The notes beneath the pieces are model-generated. The model worked only from the letters and a program-made list of their open reading frames with translations. It did no database searches and had not been told where the DNA came from. This document shows positions 15,047-23,793 of a stretch of DNA of 29,738 bases, piece after piece. The DNA is taken from the NCBI GenBank assembly GCA_018715225.1, contig DVMB01000002.1, positions 1 through 29,738 on the forward strand. The letters are read 5' to 3'. The position numbers were made by a program, and so were the translations under genes. Each line of letters begins with the position of its first letter. Positions within the stretch are counted from its first letter, which is position 1. Source of the stretch: Candidatus Onthoplasma faecigallinarum. Lineage in GTDB: Bacteria > Bacillota > Clostridia > Christensenellales > UBA1242.

Positions 15047-15703
15047 TACTATATTAAAACATGTGTTTGTATTAATTGTGTTTTCTCCTTGTTGCGTGGT
15101 CTCCTCTTTTACGTTAAAATCAGCAACAATATCCTCAACCTTAATGGCTTCATTTATATTGGCATCACTATTATTCTCCTCTTGGCTTTCAGGCTCGTCT
15201 AAAGTAGTCTTTTCAATCTCAACAATTTGTTCTGCCGCTAAACAAGCCTGTTCGTTCGTAACGGTGCCTGCGTCTGTATTAGAAATGTTTTTAGACGAAT
15301 TTTCACTCTGTTGACTTTCTTCTACAGAAATTTCCATATGGTCCGTGCAATCATCATTAAGAGTTTCATCTTTGTTGACAATGGGTATCACTTTTTCAGT
15401 ATCCTCAGTATTTTTCGTCTCATTGGTCGTGGACTGAGTTTTTTCTGGTTCAGCAGTCGTGGACTCAGTTTTTTCCGCATTAGATGTAGACGTAGTAATT
15501 GTCGACGATGAATCAGTCTTATTTGTACTTTTTGTAGGATCGTTTATAATTCCAATCACAACCAACAAGCCTAGCACTGCTGTAATGATTTCATTGATAT
15601 AATTGACATCGAACTCAATATTAAATGCTTGCAAAATAAGTAGCACCGCACTGACAATAGAAATCCAAAAATTATAATTTGTCAATCGATTTTTCCAATT
15701 CAT
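15038..15703 (-). CDS. Phage holin (phi-LC3-like) with a long acidic Ser/Thr/Glu tail
   Basis: 221 residues from the ATG at 15703, preceded by GAAAGGAG; an in-frame ATG at 15736 has no site. Residues 1-65 match the phi-LC3 type holin: MNWKNRLTNYNFWISIV opening, two hydrophobic segments (about 11-27 and 36-52) and the IINDPTK end. Such holins are normally about 70-90 residues and permeabilise the membrane at lysis. Here about 155 more residues follow, rich in Ser, Thr, Glu and Asn, without a recognisable domain, probably disordered. It is the last gene of the phage operon, but no endolysin gene accompanies it. A 9-bp inverted repeat just upstream of the ribosome site (15717-15741) may affect translation. 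Confidence 0.8.
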   Translation of the reverse strand: MNWKNRLTNYNFWISIVSAVLLILQAFNIEFDVNYINEIITAVLGLLVVIGIINDPTKSTNKTDSSSTITTSTSNAEKTESTTAEPEKTQSTTNETKNTEDTEKVIPIVNKDETLNDDCTDHMEISVEESQQSENSSKNISNTDAGTVTNEQACLAAEQIVEIEKTTLDEPESQEENNSDANINEAIKVEDIVADFNVKEETTQQGENTINTNTCFNIVNN

Positions 15704-15716
15704 TTTTGCTCCTTTC

Positions 15717-15741
15717 AATCTTTGATATTTCGTCAAAGATT
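15717..15741 (-). promoter_or_regulatory. Hairpin directly before the holin ribosome site
   Basis: AATCTTTGA (15717-15725) and TCAAAGATT (15733-15741) form a 9-bp stem with a 7-nt loop, one base from the GAAAGGAG of the holin gene. No T-run follows. It could tune holin translation or mRNA processing. Confidence 0.45.
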
Positions 15742-15804
15742 TTTATATTATTTACGGAGCACAAATACTGAAAATAAATATTAATTTTCCTTAAAAATTT
15801 TAGT

Positions 15805-17229
15805 TCAATATTCATAATAATCCAAAATGACGTTATCTACTTGTGCCTGTGCTTTTGATGATGATATTTCTAAGACTATTTGCTTGCAACATATTTTGAA
15901 ACAAAATTCATTTACACCTGTCTTATATGTGGTAAAACTGATATTTTTATCATCATATTTCAAATTGAATTTCACATCAATATCCGCTTTCACTGTAAGT
16001 TTTGTAAATAATTTTACATTATAATCTTTATTCAACTCTCCGCTCACCCAATATTTTGGAAGTGGAGTTTCAAAACTTGATGAATTGTTTGTGATTTGTC
16101 CCAATTTTGACACATTGCCTGAATTGAATGTTACAATCATTTTTTCAAACACTTCCGTCTTGATTGGAAGCAAACTTTGTACATCTACCCCACGGATAAT
16201 TTGATACGAATAGTCCGTAATGTCCACTATAACAATGGCATTATTGACATATGTTCCCTCTTCGCACAAAACAGTTTTGTCGTCTTTGAAATCTAATTTT
16301 AATGCGAGCATATAGTTATTCCCTAGAGATGAAGCGACTGCACTATCGTTGTTGTCCGTCAACATGTCTCGTATATCCACGCTGGTCTTTGTAACCTTTA
16401 CTCCATTGAACGAATACACTCCGTCCTTTGTCATAAATATAATGACATTACCGCATACATTGACTGTGTTAGTAAATATCTTTGTGTTTGACAGATACAC
16501 TTGACTGACTGTCGCTTCATTTTTTACATAATTAATCTTTGAAATTCCATAATCTCTAAAGACAAACACGCTTTCATTAAATGCAACAATTTTTCTTGCG
16601 TCTCCCAATTCATCTTCAAGTGAAATATATCCTGAATTTGAACTGATGTTACCTACATTTTCTGCGTCTAAGTCTGTAGCGTACCAAATTTTGAACGCTG
16701 GCTCTTTAATCGTGCAAAACAAAACTCCTTCATTCATACACATAGATGTGATAATTGGAACATCTTCTATTGTATAAGGCGAATAATTGGTTTTCCAAAT
16801 TACCATTTTGTCCGTACTTGTAAGAATTATTGCGTCAGCATCATCTTTTTTGAACACAAGCGTAACTGGTGCACTGTTGAACTCTAAATTGTACAACCAA
16901 TACAGATCTGGGTCTGCATCAAAAAGTTGATTAATGTATACCTTTTTGTCGTCCCCGTACACCAAAATCCTATGTTGAATTACGCCCGTGTCCGCAAAGT
17001 ATTGTTTGAAATAGGTCGCTCCACAGATCTTAGCAATGTCTAGATCTGCGATGTTCAATTCTAATTCCGTGCTACTTTCTTTGGTCGTAGGAAATTTTGC
17101 TGTCTCCACGCCCCAAGAATTGTAAAGTTTATCGGTAGGAAGATAGTTATAAAATGAAATGGCTAAAGGATTGGATAAATCTGTAAAATTGTTGAATTTA
17201 TTTATCTCTATCCTATTCTTTTCTTTCAT
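15805..17229 (-). CDS. Phage beta-propeller head-tail hub protein (P22 gp10-like)
   Basis: 474 residues from the ATG at 17229, chosen because GGAG lies six bases before it and the ATG overlaps the preceding stop as ATGA; an ATG at 17235 falls directly on the ribosome site. The chain is almost all beta strands with repeated blade-like segments, for example ITSMCMNEGVLFCTIKE, KIVAFNESVFVFRDYG, VCGNVIIFMTKDGVYSFNGV and MIVTFNSGNVSKLGQI, as in the DNA-stabilisation/hub proteins of P22-like podoviruses that close the head after packaging. A separate beta domain ends the protein (about 375-474). It follows the adaptor gene in the same order as in P22-like head modules. No tail gene follows; only the holin does. 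Confidence 0.6.
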   Translation of the reverse strand: MKEKNRIEINKFNNFTDLSNPLAISFYNYLPTDKLYNSWGVETAKFPTTKESSTELELNIADLDIAKICGATYFKQYFADTGVIQHRILVYGDDKKVYINQLFDADPDLYWLYNLEFNSAPVTLVFKKDDADAIILTSTDKMVIWKTNYSPYTIEDVPIITSMCMNEGVLFCTIKEPAFKIWYATDLDAENVGNISSNSGYISLEDELGDARKIVAFNESVFVFRDYGISKINYVKNEATVSQVYLSNTKIFTNTVNVCGNVIIFMTKDGVYSFNGVKVTKTSVDIRDMLTDNNDSAVASSLGNNYMLALKLDFKDDKTVLCEEGTYVNNAIVIVDITDYSYQIIRGVDVQSLLPIKTEVFEKMIVTFNSGNVSKLGQITNNSSSFETPLPKYWVSGELNKDYNVKLFTKLTVKADIDVKFNLKYDDKNISFTTYKTGVNEFCFKICCKQIVLEISSSKAQAQVDNVILDYYEY

Positions 17230-17786
17230 TCCCATCTCCTTTTCGGTAATTCAAAAAATTTTAAATTTTTCAAACTGTTTGCTCGTTCTGTATACTTTTC
17301 ATAAAAGTTTTCAAAATCTTCAAACATACCGCTAGATAAACAATAATAAGCACACAAGCCAAACACCATAACATCTGGGCTCAAGTTTGACAAAAAATCA
17401 ACGTCATCAAACATAGATGTGATAGTTGGATAGGTCGAATAATGGACATCATATACGCCATCTTCTTTGAACACTAAATTTCTATTGATTAATTTATATA
17501 GAACAGGTTCGCCCGCACGATAGATTCGTTGCACACGAATAAAATTTGTCAGGCTATTCACAGGGTATTTTTTCTCCACGGTAGTGATTTGTTTTTCATC
17601 AATGACTGGCACATAATTTGAGCAGAGTTCCTGAATTGAAAATTTAACTAAATTAAATAATTTCGCTATATTTTCATTAGTCAAAATTTCTTCCTCATTT
17701 TCTTCAGTAGCTGTAGCGAGCAATGCCCGTTCGCTCTTTAGCCCCAACAACTCTGCACTGTTTGTCAATACATCTATAATTTTCAT
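17226..17786 (-). CDS. Phage head-tail adaptor-like protein
   Basis: 186 residues from the ATG at 17786, which has an AAGGAGATAGT site; the longer frame to 17822 overlaps the previous gene and lacks one. The N-terminus MKIIDVLTNSAELLGL and the mixed helical body with LSPDVMVFGLCAYYCLSSGMFEDFENFYEKY fit the small head-completion/adaptor proteins (P22 gp4-like position) that sit on the portal. The late part, where a helix pair is followed by FFELPKRRW, is typical of this class, but sequence alone gives only moderate support. It overlaps the next gene by 4 nt and follows the 108-residue gene by 1 nt, so it is part of one translationally coupled late operon. Confidence 0.55.
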   Translation of the reverse strand: MKIIDVLTNSAELLGLKSERALLATATEENEEEILTNENIAKLFNLVKFSIQELCSNYVPVIDEKQITTVEKKYPVNSLTNFIRVQRIYRAGEPVLYKLINRNLVFKEDGVYDVHYSTYPTITSMFDDVDFLSNLSPDVMVFGLCAYYCLSSGMFEDFENFYEKYTERANSLKNLKFFELPKRRWE

Positions 17787-17787
17787 A

Positions 17788-18114
17788 CTATCTCCTTGAT
17801 AAATCTTCTTCCAAAACGTCATTAAATTGAGAGAGAACGCTAGTATTTTCAGCGCTCTCTAACAATTTATTGTCATTTTCGATATTTTCTAATATTTTTT
17901 CAATATTTGTGCTTTGGGTTTGATACACATAGTCTAGAGCTCGCTTGTCCAAATTTTTGAACGGAAGCGTTAGACAGAATGAGGTATCAATTTGATTTTT
18001 ATTATGAATCTCAAAATTATGTTTTTCGCTATCCAATAGGATGAAATAATCTCTATCTATATATTTGATACGCTTTGCAATATTAAATACATCATTTGTA
18101 ATTTTGATTTTCAT
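17788..18114 (-). CDS. Small phage head-operon protein, unknown
   Basis: 108 residues with an AAAAGGAG site, lying 17 nt after the capsid gene and 1 nt before the adaptor gene. The N-terminal half is beta-rich (KIKITNDVFNIAKRIKYID, YFILLDSEKHNFEIHNK) and the C-terminal half is a charged helix. I do not recognise a family. The position between capsid and adaptor is usual for a small connector or capsid-decoration protein, but nothing in the sequence proves it. No cysteine pattern, signal or membrane segment. Confidence 0.7.
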   Translation of the reverse strand: MKIKITNDVFNIAKRIKYIDRDYFILLDSEKHNFEIHNKNQIDTSFCLTLPFKNLDKRALDYVYQTQSTNIEKILENIENDNKLLESAENTSVLSQFNDVLEEDLSRR

Positions 18115-18131
18115 AATTCTCCTTTTTTATT

Positions 18132-19340
18132 TTAGCCCTCTTGGTCAGTGCTATTGTTTACTACTGTTGTAAATGGATTGGTTACTGTTGATTTGATGCC
18201 CGAAAATTTCGCTTGTCCGTTAGGTTGATCGCAAATGAGATCTGCATATTTTACCAAAGTTGCAGTATATGCTGGATATCCCGCTTTTTGACGCAAGATT
18301 TTTCCGCCATCGCCCTCTATCCATTCCCAATCGCAAAGTTGATGAAGAGTGAATTTTGAGGTGTCTAGTAAATATAGCACATCATCTTCAACAAATCTGT
18401 CGGATACGACAGGAATTCCATTGAAACTGATCGCCTTATATCCGCCTTCAAGAGTGGTTACATCTATATTTCTTCTATAGCATGCTAGGTATTGTTGATA
18501 AGCACGCTTTACTCCAGCACCGCAACTGATGAAGTCAATATTAGAGCCGGTATTTTCTTCCAAGAAATCTACCGCTTCTTGTAATATTGTATCACTGATT
18601 TCTTGGCTAGTAGTGCTAGAATATGGAGACAACCACTTATTAGATGTCCTTGATAATCCATACAAGTCTCCTGTGCCAAAGATCGCTCCAAGGCCCGTGA
18701 TTTCATTGCCTTTGCTTCCTTGTACATAGAACACATCTCCCGAGTTCATTGTCGCAGGAGTTGTAGTGAAATACACCTGTTTAGCAGTTCTATCTACATA
18801 AGAAATTCTAAGCCCTGTATTGCTTGTGCTTGAACCAGTAGAAGAATATACGTCAATGACCATACCTTCCATCAAATTTTTGACACTGTTCATAGTAGCC
18901 ACCCCAGATGAGTAACTAGATACAGTACCTACCGCTCCTGTGCCATCGCCATAAAGCATACGCCCAAGGTTAAATTTCGATGCCGTCAGTAGGCCTTCCA
19001 TTTCTGCGTTCAATAGATCAATGAACGCTCCATTGCTATTGGAACTGGCTCTTATTGCTTTGTCGCTAATCTCGATTGTTCCATACAGATTTTTCAAAGT
19101 GGTCTTGAATTGAACATAATTGTTTTCGTTCGCAGTTGGCAGTTCGCCTGTCTCGCTCCCTGCTCCAACCCCGCCGTTTAGACCAACAGGTGCCACTTTA
19201 ATAATTTGTTTTCCATATACATCGCTAGAAGATTGTCGTATTCTTGCAAGTAGTGGGTTAGTTTTTGTATTTAATTGGTTGCATGCAGCGACCAAATATG
19301 CGTCCTTTAACGCATTTTGTGCAGTTGTTAAATCTACCAT
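18132..19340 (-). CDS. Phage major capsid protein
   Basis: 402 residues, with TAAAGGAGAAAATT before the ATG. Several features fit an HK97-fold coat protein. The N-terminal helix and arm contain NTKTNPLLARIRQ. A strand-rich region has APVGLNGGVGAG and TTLKNLYGTIEISDKAI, and a long spine-helix segment is FIDLLNAEMEGLLTASKFNLGRMLYGDGTG. A C-terminal domain has FISCGAGVKRAYQQYL, the FNGIPVVSDRFVEDDVLYLLDTS pattern, and the late WIEGDGGKILRQK. The pattern of finding a target, then an interior glycine-rich loop, then an axial domain is that of Gp5-like coat proteins. It sits directly after the scaffold gene, as in P22-like phages. Its base composition is higher in GC than the flanking AT-rich accessory genes. 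Confidence 0.85.
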   Translation of the reverse strand: MVDLTTAQNALKDAYLVAACNQLNTKTNPLLARIRQSSSDVYGKQIIKVAPVGLNGGVGAGSETGELPTANENNYVQFKTTLKNLYGTIEISDKAIRASSNSNGAFIDLLNAEMEGLLTASKFNLGRMLYGDGTGAVGTVSSYSSGVATMNSVKNLMEGMVIDVYSSTGSSTSNTGLRISYVDRTAKQVYFTTTPATMNSGDVFYVQGSKGNEITGLGAIFGTGDLYGLSRTSNKWLSPYSSTTSQEISDTILQEAVDFLEENTGSNIDFISCGAGVKRAYQQYLACYRRNIDVTTLEGGYKAISFNGIPVVSDRFVEDDVLYLLDTSKFTLHQLCDWEWIEGDGGKILRQKAGYPAYTATLVKYADLICDQPNGQAKFSGIKSTVTNPFTTVVNNSTDQEG

Positions 19341-19351
19341 AATTTTCTCCT

Positions 19352-19918
19352 TTATTTTTGTTTAATGATTGATTTTGCCATGCGTCCCGCTTCTTGAATT
19401 GTTGTCGGTACACGTGGCGGAGAAAGTGGAATATTGCTAGAACTTACGTCCACTTTGATAGGAGAATTTTGAGTAATTTTTGACAGATAATCTTTTACGA
19501 TCTTGTCTTTTATCTCCTGATTGGAAAATATGTAATTGTTCAAAAATTCGCTATCTTTGGCGTAATCTTCTGGTCTTTTGTAATTATTTGCAACTAAATT
19601 CATAACTTCTTCTTCTAGGTTTGAATTTTCGTTGTTTGCCAAATTTTCTTTTAGCACGTTACTAAAAGGCTTGGCAAATTCAAATTTTGTTACAAAATCG
19701 TCCACTTTCTTGTTTATTTCAGCCAACTTGCTCTCTCGTGCCTCTCGAATATTATTTTCATTTTCTAGGCTGGCAAGTCGCTGACTTTTTTTGGTGAATT
19801 CTGCCTCTAAGTTTGTATATGCTTTTAACAAACTTTCCGCATCTTTGAATTTACCATAATTTTCGTTGGAGCCTAAACTAACGTTTTCGTCCTGTTTTGG
19901 TTGTTCCAATTCTTCCAT
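19352..19918 (-). CDS. Phage scaffolding protein
   Basis: 188 residues, AAAGGAG site, 2 nt after the portal stop. The chain is acidic, highly charged and predicted helical: a FKDAESLLKAYTNLEAEFTKKSQRLASLE coiled-coil-like stretch (about 25-55), a variable middle, and a basic end (RVPTTIQEAGRMAKSIIKQK). The FKDAESLLKAY-N-LE-x-E-F motif is a common start of scaffold proteins, which guide coat assembly and leave before packaging; the basic end would bind the coat. Position between portal and capsid supports this. No protease domain is present. Confidence 0.75.
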   Translation of the reverse strand: MEELEQPKQDENVSLGSNENYGKFKDAESLLKAYTNLEAEFTKKSQRLASLENENNIREARESKLAEINKKVDDFVTKFEFAKPFSNVLKENLANNENSNLEEEVMNLVANNYKRPEDYAKDSEFLNNYIFSNQEIKDKIVKDYLSKITQNSPIKVDVSSSNIPLSPPRVPTTIQEAGRMAKSIIKQK

Positions 19919-19920
19919 AA

Positions 19921-21795
19921 CTATTCTCCTTTATCTAATTGAACTTGCTCTTTTTCGAGCAATTTTTTATGTTCTTCAATGTGTTTTAACAATTTTTCTA
20001 TAATCTGTTTATGATTCAGTTTTTTCTTTATTTCTCCGCCCAAAATGTAGGCTGTATGTTCATCTATGTGAATTTTGTGATCATCAATAGGTAAAATTTC
20101 CAATTTTTCATTGTTCACAATGCTGATATTTTCCTCTTGCGCACGATTGATTTGTAACGAATTTAGGTCAACCGCATTCTCCCACATGCCAAAACCTAAT
20201 AGATCAAGGCATTTCTTTCGCATGCTTTGGCTAAATTTTCCGTCTTCATCATACATCAAGCCCTCTTTTATCAGGTCAAGAAGCATTGTCCTACGTTGCC
20301 CCAAACTATCGCTAGTATCAGTAGATGTGTCAAATACGACATCATCACTACAGATTTCATTTTGATCCCAGTAGTACATCTGTACGTCCCCAAGACTACC
20401 GCTGATTTTCAACAATCTAGGCACGACAGCATACTGCTTGTACAATCGCAAAATATATTTTGCCACAACTTTTACTGCCAGTTTTGTAGAGTCAATCGCT
20501 GTAGAGAGCCTTGTGATGTCCTGCTCTGCCAACAATTCTAGGGCTACCCCTGACATATTTGTATAATTTGCGTAACTATCAGTCATCATATCGCTCACGC
20601 CAGAGACCGTTTTGAATTCGGCGAGCAGACGTTCTTCTTCCGCTTCAAAGTCTATTGTAAGGGCGGGATTTTGCATTATCTCTGGCACTTTGCTTCCCTG
20701 CCTATACACAAGGACTTTACCTGGAGACAACCCTTCCATCTCAAGTGCGTCCGTATCAACACTGCCGTCTTCTACTGCCAACACATTCATGACCGCACGG
20801 TTGAAATACTCATGCTTCCTATTCCTCACAGCGTTATATGCTCGTTGAAGTGGAATCAGTCTATCTACGACGCTCACTCCAAAGAAACTTCCCGGCATAT
20901 AATTAGATATCTGTTTTACGAAAGGGAAAGTGCGTGTATTCAATTCGTCATTTATATACGGCAATTCGCCATCAAACAGCAATTTGTCTCCTGCCACAAT
21001 TGTCAACCTTCCGTTTGGATACGACTTTGTAGGTCTATTGTATCTTTCTATCACAACGCTATGGTTACTTAGTTCTACATTGGCGACTCGATTGATGTGT
21101 GCATCATAGCCAAGTCCTCCAAGGTTCCCCGACAGGCTATCTAGCGTGAACGCATGTACATTTTCCGGCTCTACGTCCACACCCCACTGAGTCTTGATTT
21201 CCTCTACTTCGACCGCACGTGCGTGAATTATGCTCTTCACATCTTCCATACGCTCGCATGCCAAATTGTCTGGGAAAATTTCAAACGGAGAGACCACTTC
21301 AATCTCGACATCGCCTTCTTTGATCGCTCGGCCAGTTTCGTCGGTGGCAACCATACGCCCAGTGTCTGTATTCCAAACAACTTTATAAAAGACCGTTCCA
21401 CAGATTTCGCTCCACGTAGTAGCGGTCTTCTCTATGTCTGTCAAATTCAATCTGTTGGCAACCGAGTTTAAAATCTCTTTGCTCAATTTTGCACTCTCTA
21501 TATCCGCTTCTTCCGTGCTGGCTGGTACGACAGTTACACTTGGTGTGTTTGACGTGATCTTGGAAATTCTGGTCTCCACTATTGGTGCTATGTGATTGAA
21601 CACCTCTTTTTCTTGCCAGAAATATTGCTTTTCATCTTCACGAATTGTTTGATTTGACGCAATGTAACTGTATTGATTTCCCATCATAAAATTGATATTC
21701 AACTGCCATTGTGCTTCTAGGCTTCTTCTCTCTTCCCTTCTTTTGTTGTAATCTTGTCTTACTTCCTCTACAATTTTTTGAGTATTTTTACTCAT
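19921..21795 (-). CDS. Phage portal protein (P22 gp1-like)
   Basis: 624 residues, with an AAGGAGG site and a start overlapping the upstream zinc-motif gene. The portal forms the dodecameric DNA entry ring of the head. Evidence is the length and the typical order: an N-terminal helix (VEEVRQDYNKRREERRSLEAQW), NFMMGNQYSY, a KVVWNTDTGR strand, VVSPFEIFPDN, the VVDRLIPLQRAYNAVRNRKHEYFNR helix pair, and a late KTVSGVSDMMTDSYANYTNMSGVALELLAEQD stretch; each of these is a conserved block of P22-type portals. The C-terminal tail (about 590-624) is a charged helix. It is preceded by the terminase genes and followed by scaffold and capsid, as in a head module. I see no truncation. Confidence 0.87.
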   Translation of the reverse strand: MSKNTQKIVEEVRQDYNKRREERRSLEAQWQLNINFMMGNQYSYIASNQTIREDEKQYFWQEKEVFNHIAPIVETRISKITSNTPSVTVVPASTEEADIESAKLSKEILNSVANRLNLTDIEKTATTWSEICGTVFYKVVWNTDTGRMVATDETGRAIKEGDVEIEVVSPFEIFPDNLACERMEDVKSIIHARAVEVEEIKTQWGVDVEPENVHAFTLDSLSGNLGGLGYDAHINRVANVELSNHSVVIERYNRPTKSYPNGRLTIVAGDKLLFDGELPYINDELNTRTFPFVKQISNYMPGSFFGVSVVDRLIPLQRAYNAVRNRKHEYFNRAVMNVLAVEDGSVDTDALEMEGLSPGKVLVYRQGSKVPEIMQNPALTIDFEAEEERLLAEFKTVSGVSDMMTDSYANYTNMSGVALELLAEQDITRLSTAIDSTKLAVKVVAKYILRLYKQYAVVPRLLKISGSLGDVQMYYWDQNEICSDDVVFDTSTDTSDSLGQRRTMLLDLIKEGLMYDEDGKFSQSMRKKCLDLLGFGMWENAVDLNSLQINRAQEENISIVNNEKLEILPIDDHKIHIDEHTAYILGGEIKKKLNHKQIIEKLLKHIEEHKKLLEKEQVQLDKGE

Positions 21796-22000
21796 TTTTT
21801 CCTCCTTTTTTATATAACGGCTTCACATTTTTTGGTATCATATATTTCCCTATTTCTGCATATAAAGATTTCATACAATTTTCACACAGATACACGCTAC
21901 CATCGAATACAAACTTTTTGTTCACTATCACATAGTCGCACAAATTGTTGCACCCGCTAGCATCACATTTAACTCTTGTTTTTGCTCTTTCCACTATCAT
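21788..22000 (-). CDS. Small zinc-motif protein in the phage module
   Basis: 70 residues with a GAGGAG ribosome site seven bases before the ATG. Two cysteine pairs are seen: C12 with C17 and C21 (KCDASGCNNLC) and CENC (C39, C42), enough for one zinc ribbon or knuckle. The end is basic (YKKGGKNE). It overlaps the upstream 95-residue gene by 32 nt and the portal gene by 8 nt, so it is translated with both. Function unknown; a DNA-binding helper of packaging is possible. Confidence 0.7.
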   Translation of the reverse strand: MIVERAKTRVKCDASGCNNLCDYVIVNKKFVFDGSVYLCENCMKSLYAEIGKYMIPKNVKPLYKKGGKNE

Positions 22001-22256
22001 TTTCTTTCTCCTCTAAAAGTCTTAATAGACGTTGCTTTTCTTTTTCTAATTCTTCATCGCTTAGATTGTTGTAATCAACTTTATCTTCAGTAAGGTGCTG
22101 ATACACCAGTTTTAATAGATCAATATTTGGTGGCAAACTCTTTTCGTTTACCTTTTGTTTGACAATTTTTAATTTTCCGCTCTCTTCGTCCATCGAATAT
22201 TCGGTAACGACCTCTTTTGTAGTGGTCCCTACAATACACGCCTTGAGCGCTTTCAT
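21969..22256 (-). CDS. Small charged protein next to terminase (possible small terminase subunit)
   Basis: 95 residues beginning 31 nt after the large terminase gene. A beta-like N-terminus (CIVGTTTKEVVTEYSMDEE) leads to KQKVNEKSLPPNIDLLKLVYQHLTE, and a long acidic helix (LSDEELEKEKQRLLRLLEEKE). The KSLPPNIDLLKLVY block is reminiscent of the linker of small terminase subunits that occurs before their DNA-independent end, but no clear N-terminal HTH is present, so the assignment is weak. No strong ribosome site is seen. It overlaps the next small gene by 32 nt. Confidence 0.6.
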   Translation of the reverse strand: MKALKACIVGTTTKEVVTEYSMDEESGKLKIVKQKVNEKSLPPNIDLLKLVYQHLTEDKVDYNNLSDEELEKEKQRLLRLLEEKENDSGKSKNKS

Positions 22257-22287
22257 TGTGTTTTCATCAAATATATTCGTCTTTATA

Positions 22288-23727
22288 TCACATCAACCCC
22301 CTATTCTTGTATCTAAGATTTCTTATCAATCGCTCTTTTTCTTTTTGAACGATGTTCAACTCTTCTTTTGGCTTTTTATTTTCAGGTCTGGACATAATGT
22401 AGTATCTAAGTTCGTCCATGCTATGGTCGTCTACCTTGACAGGATTATCCCCATTGCCCCAGCGGTATGATTTTATTTCCCTTATCATATTTTTACATGT
22501 GTTGAAAATAAATAGTTTAGTTTCTCCCAAACCGTTTTTTAAGTACGATTTTACACGCTGAATTCCAGAGAAAACATCTTTGTTTACATTGGTGTTTACA
22601 AGGATATTGTGCTCATAAAATAGATCTGCAACGCTCTTTACTGACGCTAGCGTCGTTTGATTGGCGGCACTGTCTATAAGGGCTTCTAGCATACCATTTG
22701 GATTTCTGTGCCAATGCAATTCATCGCTGATTTTATGTATCATTTCGCTATGATAATTGATGTCCTTTTCTCTGTCATAGTGTTCCGCTACCACATACAC
22801 ATTTCCGTCGTAGTCCACCGCATACCAATGACACGACAGCGGATTCTTTAGCCCTGGGTCAATGGACAATTTGTCCTGCCAATCATATGGTATATCGAAC
22901 GGCTCTATCACATTTACGTTCTCATCAAATTCAGGATACACTCTACCTCCCACATCTAAAAATTCGCCAAACTGTCTCGACTTTAATTCGTCTTGAGACA
23001 TGCTGGCTTTCATGGCTTGCTTGGCTTCTTCGCTTATGTATGGGTTGTCGTCCCACTCAATAAATTCGTACCAGATATTGTCATCATTGAATTTGTTTAA
23101 ATAAATTTCATCATATACAAATGTCATACCTTTTAGCGGAGTCATGGTCGCAAAGATATCTCCATTTTTGTCCAGCACACGCATACGACATTCCATATAG
23201 ATGTCATATGGAGGTTCTTCGTCGAACCACACATAATCTAGGCTCGTCCCTTGGAATTTTTCTCTGCCTTGGTCGCAACTTTTGAACCCAATCTTGCTGG
23301 TCGTTCCAAAGACATTTTTTATCAATATATAGTCAATTACTCCGTTGTAATAATTATCTTTTCTACCACTTATCATCACCACATCTTGTATCCAATCTGG
23401 ATTGATATAATTCAACACTTTCATCTGTGCCACATCTCGCTGAACCTGAGTGGACAGGCTCACCACCCAGCCACTCGTCGCACCCTTTATCTCTCTATAT
23501 GGGTGGCAACCTCTTGCCATGTATACTACTTCCACCGCCCCACACTCTGTTTTCCCTGTTCTATTGCCTCCAAAGACCCACCTGTTTTTCTTTTGACACT
23601 TGTGAAACTCAATTTGCTTTAAGTGTTTTTTCTCCCCCGTATTGTAGGTAAGTAATTTATTTTTTAATTTTCTTTGTCTCTGTATTTCTTCTATCTTCAA
23701 AATTTCTTCAACTAGATCCATTTTCAT
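22288..23727 (-). CDS. terL: Phage terminase large subunit
   Basis: 479 residues: the ATP-driven DNA packaging motor with an N-terminal ATPase and C-terminal RNase H-like nuclease. Walker A is GGNRTGKT (53-60). Walker B and the catalytic Glu are VWFDEEPP (D169, E170). The coupling motif MTPLKG is at 195-200. Nuclease acidic residues are expected at D290 in LSIDPG, the Asp in ALIDSAANQ and the Asp pair of VDDHSMDELRYYI near the C-terminus. No domain is missing. The start lacks a ribosome site: AAATTATT precedes the ATG, so initiation may be leaderless or depend on an unseen promoter in the 78 nt shared with the divergent SH3-like gene. It heads the head-assembly gene order. Confidence 0.93.
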   Translation of the reverse strand: MKMDLVEEILKIEEIQRQRKLKNKLLTYNTGEKKHLKQIEFHKCQKKNRWVFGGNRTGKTECGAVEVVYMARGCHPYREIKGATSGWVVSLSTQVQRDVAQMKVLNYINPDWIQDVVMISGRKDNYYNGVIDYILIKNVFGTTSKIGFKSCDQGREKFQGTSLDYVWFDEEPPYDIYMECRMRVLDKNGDIFATMTPLKGMTFVYDEIYLNKFNDDNIWYEFIEWDDNPYISEEAKQAMKASMSQDELKSRQFGEFLDVGGRVYPEFDENVNVIEPFDIPYDWQDKLSIDPGLKNPLSCHWYAVDYDGNVYVVAEHYDREKDINYHSEMIHKISDELHWHRNPNGMLEALIDSAANQTTLASVKSVADLFYEHNILVNTNVNKDVFSGIQRVKSYLKNGLGETKLFIFNTCKNMIREIKSYRWGNGDNPVKVDDHSMDELRYYIMSRPENKKPKEELNIVQKEKERLIRNLRYKNRGLM

Positions 23728-23793
23728 AATAATTTACACCAAAACTCGCATTAGTTATCTTAAACTTGTCATTTTTAATCAAAATTTTTGTGC

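Noticed and set aside
20111..21471. Several plus-strand frames of 78-133 codons over the portal gene
   Set aside because: Complementary to a conserved portal gene with no ribosome sites; the higher GC there leaves long frames open by chance.
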